DNA of 64,000 nt from Dryocola sp. LX212 (GCA_041504365.1 CP167917.1:3534001-3598000), one strand, 5' to 3'; positions 1 to 7,324 are shown, numbered from the stretch's first letter. Numbers and translations: made by a program. Notes: generated by a model from the letters alone, not told the origin.

Positions 1-1
1 G

Positions 2-514
2 ACGTTACAAGGTAATATCTGGTACTACATCAAACCAATGGTGCTGAAGGCCAACACAAATACATTACGTATTGCCGCAATGCTCAGTTATTTTTCCGAT
101 CAGGAGGCTGACATTATTTCTCTTGATACGCTTACGAAGGCAGCAACGATAATAGTCTGGTATCTCAACCATGCTGCATCCTGGTTTTATCAGTTCACTG
201 ATGAATCTAAATTTAAGCAAGACGCTTACGAACTCCATATGTGGATTTACCAACGATTTATTACCAATAACTGTATGCCAATCAAAAAGAATGATGTTAT
301 TAAATATGGACCCAACAAATTTCGCCGTAGTGATAAACTCGAACCACTACTGAATGCCATATTGAACACCGGGAGTATTTTATACTGTCGCTCAAACCCC
401 CACTCTGCTGTGCATATTACATTGCGGATGAACAACGGAGGGTATGCTCCACTTATCGAGAATTTAGGGGGACCGCAGTTGTCTCCACAGCACGATATTA
501 AACATCTCAATTAG
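2..514 (+). CDS. DUF3987-type (YfjI-like) island protein, C-terminal part only
   Basis: This is the last 170 or so codons of a gene whose 5' end lies outside the window; the frame is open from base 2, upstream of the first ATG at 38. The residues fit the C-terminal region of DUF3987 proteins such as YfjI of the E. coli CP4-57 element: a helical stretch with YLNHAASWFYQFTD, a short winged-helix-like portion (YELHMWIYQRFI, then RRSDKLEPLLNAIL), and a terminal strand region. YfjI-like proteins are usually about 450 residues, often next to alpA and integrase genes in P4/CP4-type elements. Their biochemical role is not established; a role in element replication is an inference from context. The assignment rests on remembered family resemblance and on the island neighbours. 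Confidence 0.65.
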   Translation, partial: TLQGNIWYYIKPMVLKANTNTLRIAAMLSYFSDQEADIISLDTLTKAATIIVWYLNHAASWFYQFTDESKFKQDAYELHMWIYQRFITNNCMPIKKNDVIKYGPNKFRRSDKLEPLLNAILNTGSILYCRSNPHSAVHITLRMNNGGYAPLIENLGGPQLSPQHDIKHLN

Positions 515-885
515 ATTTTCATTTTTAGGCTGGTAACAAACCCACATCACATGATGCGTAATTGTTATCAGCGCCTTCATCTCACTGGCTTGCAATCGGG
601 AGGTATCTGCGAGCCTTTACCATTTGAGTATTTACCAAAGGTGTATTTTACTTCTGCTACAAACGCTACAGTAGCGGGCTGTAGCGATACTTTTAAAGAT
701 GCCTGCAATAAAAACCATTCAAATCGTGCAGTTATCCTTCAGTTTTGCTCCTGATGGTTCACCCCCCTGTAGTCTTGCTCCAAACGACTGCAAGCCGCTA
801 ATGTTAATATTGCGTTACACCACCAGTCGCTACAACTCTGCTACAGCTCTTATCGAATTACAGTTTAACGGTGCTACTAAATAAT
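515..885. other. Intergenic stretch between convergent island genes
   Basis: No convincing gene is present. Short open frames (551 to 754, 699 to 884) lack ribosome binding sites and family resemblance. The stretch has repeated GCTACA/TGTAGC words, for example an inverted pair around 667 to 688 and CTACA words again around 829 to 845. It separates the DUF3987 gene from the oppositely oriented YfjJ-like gene. Confidence 0.4.
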
Positions 886-1509
886 TCAGGACTGGCTGCA
901 ACCAAAATTCCTGTGTTTGTCAGAATTATCTTTACTAAATCGCTTAGCCAGATAAGACAGTCTTCTCATGATAGTATCGTAATGCCAGGCAAAATGTTCC
1001 CCATTTGCATTCAAATTAAAATCACCTTCATGTACAAACTCTATCAGGGGATAATATTTTTTTTGATACTCCGGATATGCGTGAAGGTTCAACGTTCTGA
1101 TCCATGCCTCCATAATCATCAATCCCAGACAGTGAACGTAATGTCCCTGTATCGGATAATAGGTACCGGCACTGTAATAGGCATCGTTATTCAGCATCAA
1201 TGCTACATGATAATGCTTCTTTCCTTTTTCTTCACCGAACTCTCTCGCCCATACATAACGAACGTTACGGGGATGAACTCGTTTACCCTGTTTTACCTTT
1301 CTCTTCTGCGTTTGTTTAATCTGTGATTTTAACGACTCCATAAAGCGGGTTATCAATTGATGATCTGTCTTATAGCTTTCGTAATTAGCATCAGGAAACC
1401 TCAGAATAATATTCAGGATAAACGTCCTTGGGTACTCACGTAAGGAATTCTGCAGTGTTTCATGAATACGGTTGATGTGATGCTGATTGTAACCCATATC
1501 GTTGCTCAT
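886..1509 (-). CDS. YagK/YfjJ-type inovirus Gp2-like protein
   Basis: The 207-residue product matches the YagK/YfjJ family (inovirus-type Gp2 C-terminal domain) found in P4/CP4-type elements. Visible signatures are the central VRYVWAREFGEEKGKKHYHV segment, where the HYH pattern recalls the metal-binding HUH motif of rolling-circle initiators, and a C-terminal tyrosine-containing helix (RRLSYLAKRFSKDN). HUH relaxase-like activity is an inference; the known fact is only that family members resemble filamentous phage replication proteins. A start at 1509 gives MSNDMGYNQHHINRI, preceded by a weak purine-rich stretch. In E. coli CP4-57 the homologue sits beside yfjI; here it is inverted relative to the DUF3987 gene, so the module has been rearranged. 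Confidence 0.75.
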   Translation of the reverse strand: MSNDMGYNQHHINRIHETLQNSLREYPRTFILNIILRFPDANYESYKTDHQLITRFMESLKSQIKQTQKRKVKQGKRVHPRNVRYVWAREFGEEKGKKHYHVALMLNNDAYYSAGTYYPIQGHYVHCLGLMIMEAWIRTLNLHAYPEYQKKYYPLIEFVHEGDFNLNANGEHFAWHYDTIMRRLSYLAKRFSKDNSDKHRNFGCSQS

Positions 1510-2102
1510 ACTTCAATCCTTGTGTTATTCATCTCAATACAATCTGCAGGAAGAGTTAATTAATACATTCAAATTTACATTCTAGGCAATAGTCAATGTT
1601 ATTGACTTAACTGTATTAAGTCATCTTTATTATTATAATACCAATCAGACATTTAATATTAACCGACAGGCATTTTTGCTATAGAAGAAAGAAACACTTA
1701 ATAACATCAATTAACTTACATAATATAGTCAATAATCACTCTGAAGTTAGATACTTTAAAATGAGTAATCAGCATTATGATGATTTGTGATTTATCCGAC
1801 GGATAAAATTGTATTACAGATCATTTCAAACCTATATCACCCTGATGAATCAGTCTGACTAATGTCATTCGGTTGCTGCAACTTGTTGATCTGTCGCACC
1901 GATCGATACTCAACATTAGATAGCTTTAACCTATTGGTTATCATCAATTGATCGATTTTATAATAGATAATAACGATCAATTCCAGTTAACCGATCTGTA
2001 TTAACGATTATCCGCAGCATCATTTAATCAATACGATCAGCCTGCTCCCCTTAAAACGGAAGCAGGCTTTTTTGTATGTAAATCATCAGGAAAGGAAACT
2101 AA
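1510..2102. other. AT-rich island intergenic region with clustered GATC sites
   Basis: No gene is visible. The left half is very AT-rich (1540 to 1760). From about 1885 to 2040 there are six GATC sites, mostly inside a recurring CGATC word (CCGATCGATA, TGATCGATTT, ACGATCAATT, CCGATCTGTA, ACGATCAGCC). The region ends in a strong terminator at 2040 to 2073, just before the exported-protein genes. It may contain the promoter of those genes, Dam-methylated control sites, or a small RNA gene ending at the terminator. Confidence 0.5.
2040..2073 (+). terminator. Intrinsic terminator upstream of exported-protein genes
   Basis: A GCCTGCT arm (2040 to 2046) pairs with AGCAGGC (2061 to 2067), followed by six T. 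No protein gene lies upstream on this strand for more than 1.5 kb, so either an untranslated RNA ends here or it insulates the downstream genes. Confidence 0.75.
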
Positions 2103-2537
2103 ATGCTCAGAAACCATTACGCAACTCTGGCTGGACTACTGGTGCTTAGCCACAGTGCCAGCGCCGAACAGGCTGACCAGCAATGGGGGGACTGGTACGG
2201 GAACATCAGTGCCATGGAGTTTGAACTCAATACTCAAAATGCTTCAGGTGAAGTGCTCACACTGACCTGTACAAGCGGAAAGCTGGCTGCTGCTTACAGC
2301 GTACCAGCGGAGGATTACCGCGTCTCGTCACAAACAGGACTTTCTGAACCTGGAGTCAGTATCAATGGTACGAACCATCCTCTGGATGAAACTGCCTTTA
2401 CTGCGCTAAAAGCGACATGTGAAAAAGACGTAATAAAAATGACCTCTATGAATGCCGTTATCTCTAGAAAATTCAGCGCCAAAGGGCTGAATGAGGCACT
2501 GGCTGATGCCACATGGCAGGACTGCATTAATCATTAA
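2103..2537 (+). CDS. Exported protein of unknown function (144 aa)
   Basis: I do not recognise a named family. The N-terminus MLRNHYATLAGLLVLSHSASA looks like a Sec signal peptide with cleavage after about residue 21. The mature part has three cysteines (LTCTSG, KATCEK, WQDCIN), is mildly acidic, and reads like a small secreted beta-rich domain. The start has a good ribosome binding site, AGGAAAGGA, ending about 7 bases before ATG. The next gene starts 20 bases downstream and also encodes an exported protein, so the two are probably co-transcribed. The gene lies within a CP4-type island, so it is probably cargo. The export prediction is reasonably firm; the function is unknown. Confidence 0.7.
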   Translation: MLRNHYATLAGLLVLSHSASAEQADQQWGDWYGNISAMEFELNTQNASGEVLTLTCTSGKLAAAYSVPAEDYRVSSQTGLSEPGVSINGTNHPLDETAFTALKATCEKDVIKMTSMNAVISRKFSAKGLNEALADATWQDCINH

Positions 2538-2556
2538 TAAACTGAAAGGAAACCTT

Positions 2557-3360
2557 ATGCGTAAACTCGTTGTTTTATCTCTCAGCTCCGCAGCACTGTT
2601 TTTTCCATTGGTCTCGTCTGCAATGACAATTCACGGCGACATACATCCCGAACGCTATACCTTCTTTTTGACTCAGGAAGGCAGTAATCAACTTAAACAG
2701 GCAAATGACCGGATAGCGAAAAATCCGCAGGCTTATACGCTTGATGTGAATCATACCGGCATTCAACCCTTTGACGCTGTTCGCTGGGACGGGAAGCCTG
2801 TAAAAGCCGTCACCTGCATCCTGGTAGACGGCGTGATGATGGGACAAAAAGCCACGTGGTCACAATGTAAAGACGAGAGCGGTGCTGAGTATTTCGGCAA
2901 TAAAGGTTGGCTGGTACGTGATTACGTCGCAAAAGCCTGTGAAGTCGGAAAATCAGATTGTCCTGTTTATCTTGTGCTTCAAACAGATCCTCCAACAATG
3001 CGAAGTGATATGGCTAACTTCGTTCCTGCCCCTAAAAACTTTAATGCTTCGACAAGCCTGACGGATGAAATTAAATCTGAAGGTTGCCAGATGGCGGATA
3101 ACTCCTTTGAACATGCCAAAAGTAGTCTACGTTGTCGTGCCATTAATACCGTGCGTTTCATCCGCAAACAAAATACCGAAGCGGCATATGAAGCTGATGT
3201 AACTACCACGACAGGTGAAACATTCACGATGTCAGTGGGGTATTCCTACGGTAATCCGTCCGCCAACGAGCCGGGCTGGCGCACGATTTCGATCAACCAG
3301 GGAGACATCATTACTGATATCCGTAAGCAGGGCCATTGGGTTCCCAATGGTTATAAATAA
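2557..3360 (+). CDS. Exported cysteine-containing protein of unknown function (267 aa)
   Basis: The start at 2557 is chosen because GAAAGGA lies 7 bases upstream and the product then begins with a clear signal peptide, MRKLVVLSLSSAALFFPLVS followed by SAM; the longer frame from 2491 overlaps the preceding gene and lacks this logic. The mature protein has six cysteines (VTCILV, WSQCKD, KACEVGKSDCPVY, EGCQMA, LRCRAI), consistent with up to three disulfides after export to the periplasm or beyond. I see no catalytic motif that I can name. It sits in the same presumptive operon as the exported protein upstream. It may be an envelope or defence-related cargo protein of the island, but nothing in the sequence decides this. 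Confidence 0.75.
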   Translation: MRKLVVLSLSSAALFFPLVSSAMTIHGDIHPERYTFFLTQEGSNQLKQANDRIAKNPQAYTLDVNHTGIQPFDAVRWDGKPVKAVTCILVDGVMMGQKATWSQCKDESGAEYFGNKGWLVRDYVAKACEVGKSDCPVYLVLQTDPPTMRSDMANFVPAPKNFNASTSLTDEIKSEGCQMADNSFEHAKSSLRCRAINTVRFIRKQNTEAAYEADVTTTTGETFTMSVGYSYGNPSANEPGWRTISINQGDIITDIRKQGHWVPNGYK

Positions 3361-3410
3361 CCTTATCAGTGAGATAACTTTTTATTCGGCATTCAGCTAA
3401 TTGAGGTTCC

Positions 3411-3590
3411 GTGGGAAAAACATTACAGCAGGAAACGCCACCAACCGTGGACTGTACCTGGCAACTTGTTTTGAGTGTTGCCGGTGTGACATTGATGCGC
3501 AGCAATTCTGTTGGGATTAAAGCACTGGGAGCCAGCCTCACCACACTGAGTCTGATACGCATCATAAAAAAACTTGCCACACTCGCCTGA
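3411..3590 (+). CDS. Small hydrophobic protein of unknown function (59 aa, GTG start)
   Basis: A GTG at 3411 opens a 59-codon frame, preceded by TTGAGGTTCC, a moderate ribosome binding site. The residues from about 17 to 50 (WQLVLSVAGVTLMRSNSVGI, then KALGASLTTLSLIRIIK) are amphipathic to hydrophobic and could form a membrane hairpin or a helical pair. It lies between the exported-protein gene and the next island gene, all on the same strand with short gaps. No family is recognised. The frame is short and the start is not ATG, so this is a moderate call. Confidence 0.45.
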   Translation: MGKTLQQETPPTVDCTWQLVLSVAGVTLMRSNSVGIKALGASLTTLSLIRIIKKLATLA

Positions 3591-3625
3591 TCACCCTTTC
3601 TGAGCGCTCAGAGGATCAAAGTAAT

Positions 3626-4054
3626 ATGTCTGAAAATACCCAGGGGAAACTCAAAGGACTGAAAGAGAAATTCAGTATGCGGCGAAATGTCTCCTCCACT
3701 GATAATCCGGTTGAGCGGGTTGAAGAAAATGTCAGTGAGCAAACGACAGAAGGGCCAGAATCCCGTACTACACGATATAAGCGATTGCTCGATATTATCG
3801 TTATCAACGGCTTGTTGAACATTGCTGAAGATAAACTCAGTGACGATGTGTTTATCGAGTCGGTGTTCAGTAAGGCTTATGAGCTTCTGCCCGTACCGGT
3901 CAGACTGGTTGTCAGAAGGGAATGGTGCCTGGCTTATCTCCAGTCACGGAAAGCCCCGTTACTAGCGCAACTTCAGCTCTACCGGGCCGAAAGACACGGC
4001 TCAGCAGTACTGATGTCACCTGCGCTGCAACCAACGTTACCACCAGCGACCTAA
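3626..4054 (+). CDS. Hypothetical island protein (142 aa)
   Basis: The product starts MSENTQGKLKGLKEKFSMRR, a basic N-terminus, followed by an acidic low-complexity linker (NPVERVEENVSEQTTEGPES) and a helical domain (residues about 50 to 120) with LLDIIVINGLLNIAEDKLSD and VRREWCLAYLQSR. A GAGG ribosome binding site lies 9 bases before the ATG. No transmembrane segment is seen and I do not recognise the family. A terminator follows at 4078 to 4103, so this gene probably closes the transcription unit that begins with the exported proteins. Confidence 0.6.
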   Translation: MSENTQGKLKGLKEKFSMRRNVSSTDNPVERVEENVSEQTTEGPESRTTRYKRLLDIIVINGLLNIAEDKLSDDVFIESVFSKAYELLPVPVRLVVRREWCLAYLQSRKAPLLAQLQLYRAERHGSAVLMSPALQPTLPPAT

Positions 4055-4077
4055 TCAGACTCATTAATAACAGACAG

Positions 4078-4103
4078 GGCCATCCTTCGGGGTGGCCTTT
4101 TTT
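4078..4103 (+). terminator. Intrinsic terminator after the 3626 to 4054 gene
   Basis: GGCCATCC and GGGTGGCC arms around a TTCG loop are followed by six T. It separates the exported-protein unit from the YfjQ-like gene. Confidence 0.75.
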
Positions 4104-4129
4104 ATGCCCATTTTCTACAGGAGTTTTTT

Positions 4130-4951
4130 ATGACCCGTTTAGCCAGCCGCTTCGGCTCAGTCAATCTTGTTCGCCGCGACCGCCCGTTAACCCGTGACGA
4201 ACTGGCACACTATGTGCCGAGTGTCTTCAGCGAAGATAAACATGAATCCCGCAGTGACAGGTACACCTATATCCCGACTATTTCCCTTCTCGATAACCTA
4301 CAACGCGAAGGCTTCCAGCCATTCTTTGCCTGCCAGACCCGAGTTCGGGACCAGAGCAAGCGAGAGCACACCAAACACATGCTGCGCCTGCGTCGCGAAG
4401 GCCAGATCACTGGCAAACAGGTGCCAGAAATCATCCTCCTTAATAGCCACGACGGCTCCAGTTCATACCAGATGCTACCGGGATTATTTCGTTCAGTTTG
4501 TCAGAATGGTTTGATTTGTGGTGAGTCGTTTGGGGAAGTACGCGTGCCGCATAAAGGTAATGTGGTGGAGAAAGTCATTGAAGGGGCTTACGAAGTATTG
4601 GGGATTTTTGACCGGGTGGAAGAGAAGCGCGATGCCATGCAGTCGCTTTTGTTACCGCCACCGGCACAGCAGGCGATGGCGAAAGCAGCATTAACCTATC
4701 GCTTTGGTGAAGAACATCAGCCGGTGACGGAATCGCAAATCCTTTCCCCGCGCAGATGGCAGGACGAGAGTAACGACCTGTGGACCACTTACCAGCGTAT
4801 TCAGGAAAACCTGATTAAAGGTGGACTGTCTGGGCGAACTACCAAAGGTAAACGGGCCCATACACGCGCCGTTAAAGGTATCGACGGTGATGTGAAACTC
4901 AATCGTGCACTGTGGGTGATGGCCGAGAATATGCTGCTGCTCGCTTCATGA
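4130..4951 (+). CDS. yfjQ: YfjQ/YafZ-type DUF932 protein
   Basis: The 273-residue product matches the DUF932 proteins YfjQ and YafZ of E. coli CP4-57 and CP4-6 in both length and sequence character: N-terminal LASRFGSVNLVRRDRPLTRDE (shown in part), a middle IILLNSHDGSSSYQMLPGLF containing the family N-S-H-D-G-S block, and GLICGESFGEVRVPH. DUF932 proteins are widespread on plasmids and phage-like islands and have no settled molecular function. The ribosome binding site ACAGGAG precedes the ATG. It heads the conserved yfjQ, RadC-like, CbeA, CbtA block; ArdB (YfjX), which commonly sits in this block, is not present here. Confidence 0.85.
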   Translation: MTRLASRFGSVNLVRRDRPLTRDELAHYVPSVFSEDKHESRSDRYTYIPTISLLDNLQREGFQPFFACQTRVRDQSKREHTKHMLRLRREGQITGKQVPEIILLNSHDGSSSYQMLPGLFRSVCQNGLICGESFGEVRVPHKGNVVEKVIEGAYEVLGIFDRVEEKRDAMQSLLLPPPAQQAMAKAALTYRFGEEHQPVTESQILSPRRWQDESNDLWTTYQRIQENLIKGGLSGRTTKGKRAHTRAVKGIDGDVKLNRALWVMAENMLLLAS

Positions 4952-5017
4952 GTCTTTATTTCCATTATTCAGACCCTGCCAATAAAACGGTGGGGCTTTT
5001 TGTTTTAAGGAACGATT

Positions 5018-5488
5018 ATGTCTGTAGTCAATTTATCTCCTGTATTTCCTGCAAATGAGCAGCGAGTCATTCGCCGTGCATTGCGCCTACTGGAGAAGTA
5101 TCAGCGTCAGCCCAGTGAGTCATTTACCTCCACTAGTTTCACCAAAACATGGCTTCAGCTCCAGATGGCTCATCAGGAACGCGAAGTCTTTATCGTGCTG
5201 TATCTCGACAATCAGCACTGTCTGCTGGAACGAGAAACACTGTTTACCGGCACACTCAGCCATACCGAAGTGCATCCACGTGAAGTGGTTAAATCGGCCC
5301 TGAAGCGCAATGCAGCTGCGGTAATTCTTGCCCACAACCATCCATCGGGTACGACAGAAATCAGCCAGCAGGATAAACATATCACTCAGCGGATCGTAAA
5401 AGCGTTGGCACTGGTGGAAGTGCGGGTGCTGGATCATCTCGTAGTCGGGAACGAAGTGGTTTCTTTTGCCGAGCGTGGTTTGCTTTGA
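5018..5488 (+). CDS. RadC-like JAB/MPN-domain protein (YeeS/YfjY/YkfG type)
   Basis: At 156 residues this is the short RadC form found in CP4-type islands. The JAB/MPN metal-binding signature is visible near residues 110 to 125 as [15 protein letters not shown], with the upstream glutamate-containing EVVKSAL helix. Chromosomal RadC proteins have an additional N-terminal helix-hairpin-helix domain; here the N-terminus is short. A role in DNA repair is often written for the family but is not supported by experiment that I can cite; a metal-dependent hydrolase fold is the safer statement. AAGGAACG precedes the ATG. In E. coli a DUF987 gene (YeeT/YpjJ) normally lies between this gene and the antitoxin; it is missing here. 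Confidence 0.85.
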   Translation: MSVVNLSPVFPANEQRVIRRALRLLEKYQRQPSESFTSTSFTKTWLQLQMAHQEREVFIVLYLDNQHCLLERETLFTGTLSHTEVHPREVVKSALKRNAAAVILAHNHPSGTTEISQQDKHITQRIVKALALVEVRVLDHLVVGNEVVSFAERGLL

Positions 5489-5500
5489 ACGGAGGTATTC

Positions 5501-5824
5501 ATGCCATTTACACCATCCCATGAGTGGGGGTTACAAAGCGATATCACCCCAAGATTTGGAGCCAGGTTAGTTCAAGAAGGCAATCGCCTACATTACCTCG
5601 CTGACAGAGCCGGTTTGACGGGGAGTTTTAGTCCAGAGCAATTACAGAAACTGGAACAAACTTTCTCTCTGTTTATAGCACAACTGGAAAATATGCTGCG
5701 TTCCGGCGAGCTCAACCCTCGTTGGCAACATCAGGTGAAGGTTAACCTTGCCGGATTAAGCTGTGTAGCTGATACCCGTGCCAGTTGCGGCTACGTTTAC
5801 ATTTCAATTTATCCAGCCCAGTAA
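5501..5824 (+). CDS. CbeA/YfjZ-family antitoxin
   Basis: The 107-residue product matches the CbeA (YeeU), YfjZ and YafW antitoxins: it starts MPFTPSHEWGLQSDITPRFG and contains RLVQEGNRLHYLADRAG, the LEQTFSLFIAQLENMLRSGE helix and the terminal CGYVYISIYP strand. In the E. coli pairs the antitoxin acts without a stable complex, by stabilising MreB and FtsZ filaments that the toxin destabilises (type IV). GGAGG lies 7 bases before the ATG, and the gene starts 12 bases after the RadC-like stop. The toxin gene follows after 36 bases, so the two are co-expressed. Confidence 0.85.
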   Translation: MPFTPSHEWGLQSDITPRFGARLVQEGNRLHYLADRAGLTGSFSPEQLQKLEQTFSLFIAQLENMLRSGELNPRWQHQVKVNLAGLSCVADTRASCGYVYISIYPAQ

Positions 5825-5860
5825 CACCTTCTATCTTCTTCTTTTACCAGGACTTCACTC

Positions 5861-6181
5861 ATGCAAATTTCAACTGTACCGGCCACGGTGCCGGTTTCGT
5901 CACGTCTGTCGCCGGTTCAGGTATGGCAGCAATTGTTAACGTATCTTTTAGAGCACCATTACGGCCTCACACTTAACGACACACCATTCCATGACGATGC
6001 AGCAATACTGGAGCATATTGAAGCGGGAATAACGCTGGCTGATGCGGTAAATTTCCTGGTGGAGCGCTATGAACTTGTACGTATTGACCGCAAGGGATTC
6101 ACCTGGCATGAACAAACACCTTTTCTTACCGCTACCGATATTCTCACAGCCAGGAAAGCTACCGGATTAATGCACACATAA
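5861..6181 (+). CDS. CbtA/YpjF-family toxin
   Basis: The 106-residue product matches CbtA (YeeV), YpjF and Ykf[21 protein letters not shown], then [20 protein letters not shown], the [20 protein letters not shown] block, and a C-terminal [15 protein letters not shown]. These toxins bind the cytoskeletal proteins MreB and FtsZ and cause rounded cells when over-produced. The length is in the normal range with no visible lesion, so the toxin may still be active. It is the last gene of the island before the attachment-like sequence, the same position as ypjF at the end of CP4-57. Confidence 0.85.
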   Translation: MQISTVPATVPVSSRLSPVQVWQQLLTYLLEHHYGLTLNDTPFHDDAAILEHIEAGITLADAVNFLVERYELVRIDRKGFTWHEQTPFLTATDILTARKATGLMHT

Positions 6182-6320
6182 ATAGCGTTAGTCTTCCTTC
6201 CTATCTCGCCTTTCTTTTCTCATCAAAAATAGGTGAAAAAACTTTTAGGCACCTATATAGGCACCAAAGAAAAGTTGAATTAGAACTTAGGTCAACCATT
6301 TCAATATATTACATCACCAA

Positions 6321-6342
6321 TTCAGACTCCCCCAGCCCACCA
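6321..6342 (+). other. Probable attR: ssrA (tmRNA) 3'-end remnant
   Basis: The sequence TTCAGACTCCC, then CCAGCCCACCA, ends in CCA and resembles the terminal T-arm and acceptor strand of enterobacterial tmRNA as I remember it, with a few mismatches. The following bases (AAAATCC, then a GTTACCAGAG word) and the GC-rich terminator at 6387 to 6418 also resemble the sequence just downstream of ssrA in E. coli. CP4-57 integrates in ssrA and ends with the same antitoxin-toxin genes, so this is the expected place for the right attachment site. The left copy and the intact ssrA are outside the window. Another RNA gene end cannot be excluded. Confidence 0.55.
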
Positions 6343-6386
6343 AAATCCTTTGTTGACGGTTACCAGAGCCAGATACGAAGTCCTGA

Positions 6387-6418
6387 AAGCCCGCTAGCGC
6401 AAGCTACGCGGGCTTTTT
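6387..6418 (+). terminator. Terminator, probably the original ssrA terminator
   Basis: AAGCCCGC and GCGGGCTT arms (with an inner TAGCG/CTACG pairing) are followed by TTTTTT. It lies about 45 bases after the tmRNA-like 3' end, the position expected for the native tmRNA terminator displaced by the island. Confidence 0.75.
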
Positions 6419-6472
6419 TGTGTCTGTTGTTTGTCCGTGGATGTCCGAGGAGATTCACCTGAATCCAGTGAT

Positions 6473-6528
6473 AATTGGTACACGTTTAGGTATACGGTAA
6501 GATGTAGGTCTAAAAACGTATACCAATT
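6473..6528. promoter_or_regulatory. Long inverted repeat upstream of the integrase remnant
   Basis: The left arm AATTGGTACACGTTTA (6473 to 6488) and the right arm AAAACGTATACCAATT (6513 to 6528) are inverted copies with one or two mismatches, separated by 24 bases that include a further GGTATAC copy. It ends 17 bases before the ATG of the integrase remnant. Such an element could be an operator for integrase control or an arm-type binding site for integrase or excisionase. Confidence 0.55.
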
Positions 6529-6545
6529 ATGGAAGGAATCCAGCC

Positions 6546-6794
6546 ATGGCGCGGCTAACCCGCCCCCTCACTAACACCGAAGTTATACGAGCCAAAGCAG
6601 GCTATAAAGAGCTGACGCTTCATGAAGAGCACTTTGTTCCTTTATCTGCTCAAGCGTTAGAAATTTTGGAAGTCATGAAGACTATCAGTGCTCATCGTGA
6701 GCATGTTTTTCCAAGGAGAAACGATCCAAAGCAACCAATGAACAGCCAGACGGCTAATGCAGCAGTTTTATGGCCTATGGTACAATCACGGTGA
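6546..6794 (+). pseudogene. P4-type tyrosine integrase, internally deleted
   Basis: The first 25 codons (MARLTRPLTNTEVIRAKAGY) are the N-terminus typical of P4/CP4 integrases. The frame then jumps, without a stop, to a segment that fits a region near the C-terminal catalytic domain (FVPLSAQALEILEVMKTISA, then REHVFPRRNDPKQPMN). Intact enzymes are about 400 residues; here some 300 central residues are missing. The reading continues only to SQTANAA before losing resemblance, so the second catalytic half with the terminal R-H and tyrosine motifs is also gone. The fragment lies immediately right of the island attachment site in the orientation expected of an integrase gene beside attL of a second element. 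The product cannot recombine DNA. Confidence 0.8.
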
Positions 6795-6798
6795 CCTG

Positions 6799-7062
6799 AT
6801 GATCGCGAAAATTCTCACTCTGAGTGCATTGCTGGTTGTGTGGTTTATTGTAGCGTCAGTTGCCTGGACGACGCTGTTTCCTCTTGAATGGGTGCTATCC
6901 ATCGATGGATACCTGGTATCACAAGGCATCCACATTTATGGCGAGCAGGAATTCGGCGATGAGCGGATTTATGACTTTATGGCTGATCTCTGTATCGCCA
7001 GCTCAGCTTTACTGTCAATCATTCTGACCACCCTCACCTACCGACTAACCCGACGTAAGTAA
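6799..7062 (+). CDS. Small inner-membrane protein of unknown function (88 aa... two TM)
   Basis: Starting at ATG 6799 the 87-residue product has two likely membrane helices, residues about 3 to 25 (ILTLSALLVVWFIVASVAW) and about 63 to 83 (LCIASSALLSIILTTLTYRL), joined by an acidic loop containing GEQEFGDERIYDF. The C-terminus is basic (TRRK), suggesting both ends are cytoplasmic. The start overlaps the decayed tail of the integrase remnant and no strong ribosome binding site is seen, so the true upstream context may have been lost. I do not recognise the family. It may be the surviving last gene of the second integrated element. Confidence 0.55.
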   Translation: MIAKILTLSALLVVWFIVASVAWTTLFPLEWVLSIDGYLVSQGIHIYGEQEFGDERIYDFMADLCIASSALLSIILTTLTYRLTRRK

Positions 7063-7091
7063 TGAGTGGGGCCATGCCCCACTTTCAAGTT

Positions 7092-7122
7092 GTTGGATGG
7101 CGCTGCGCTTATCCAACCTACC
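7092..7122 (+). repeat. REP-type palindromic repeat
   Basis: GTTGGATGGCGCTGCGCTTA followed by TCCAACCTACC is the REP/PU-type imperfect palindrome that recurs at several places in this window (for example 7931 to 7962, 43231 to 43259, 60374 to 60405). Confidence 0.75.
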
Positions 7123-7324
7123 AGACCCTATATTCCGAGGAAGTTCCCCGATCTGCTGCAACGCCTGCAACACAAAAAATATCTTTGGAAAACAACTCGC
7201 ATTCCCTCTGTTACCGGGTTGGTTAACGGTTTCGTTTTACGATATAGTCTCCTCGCTGCGGCAACATCCGCAGCCGGGTTTCGCAGCCTGGTAAAAACTA
7301 TAGGGATGCACTTGATGCTACGCA

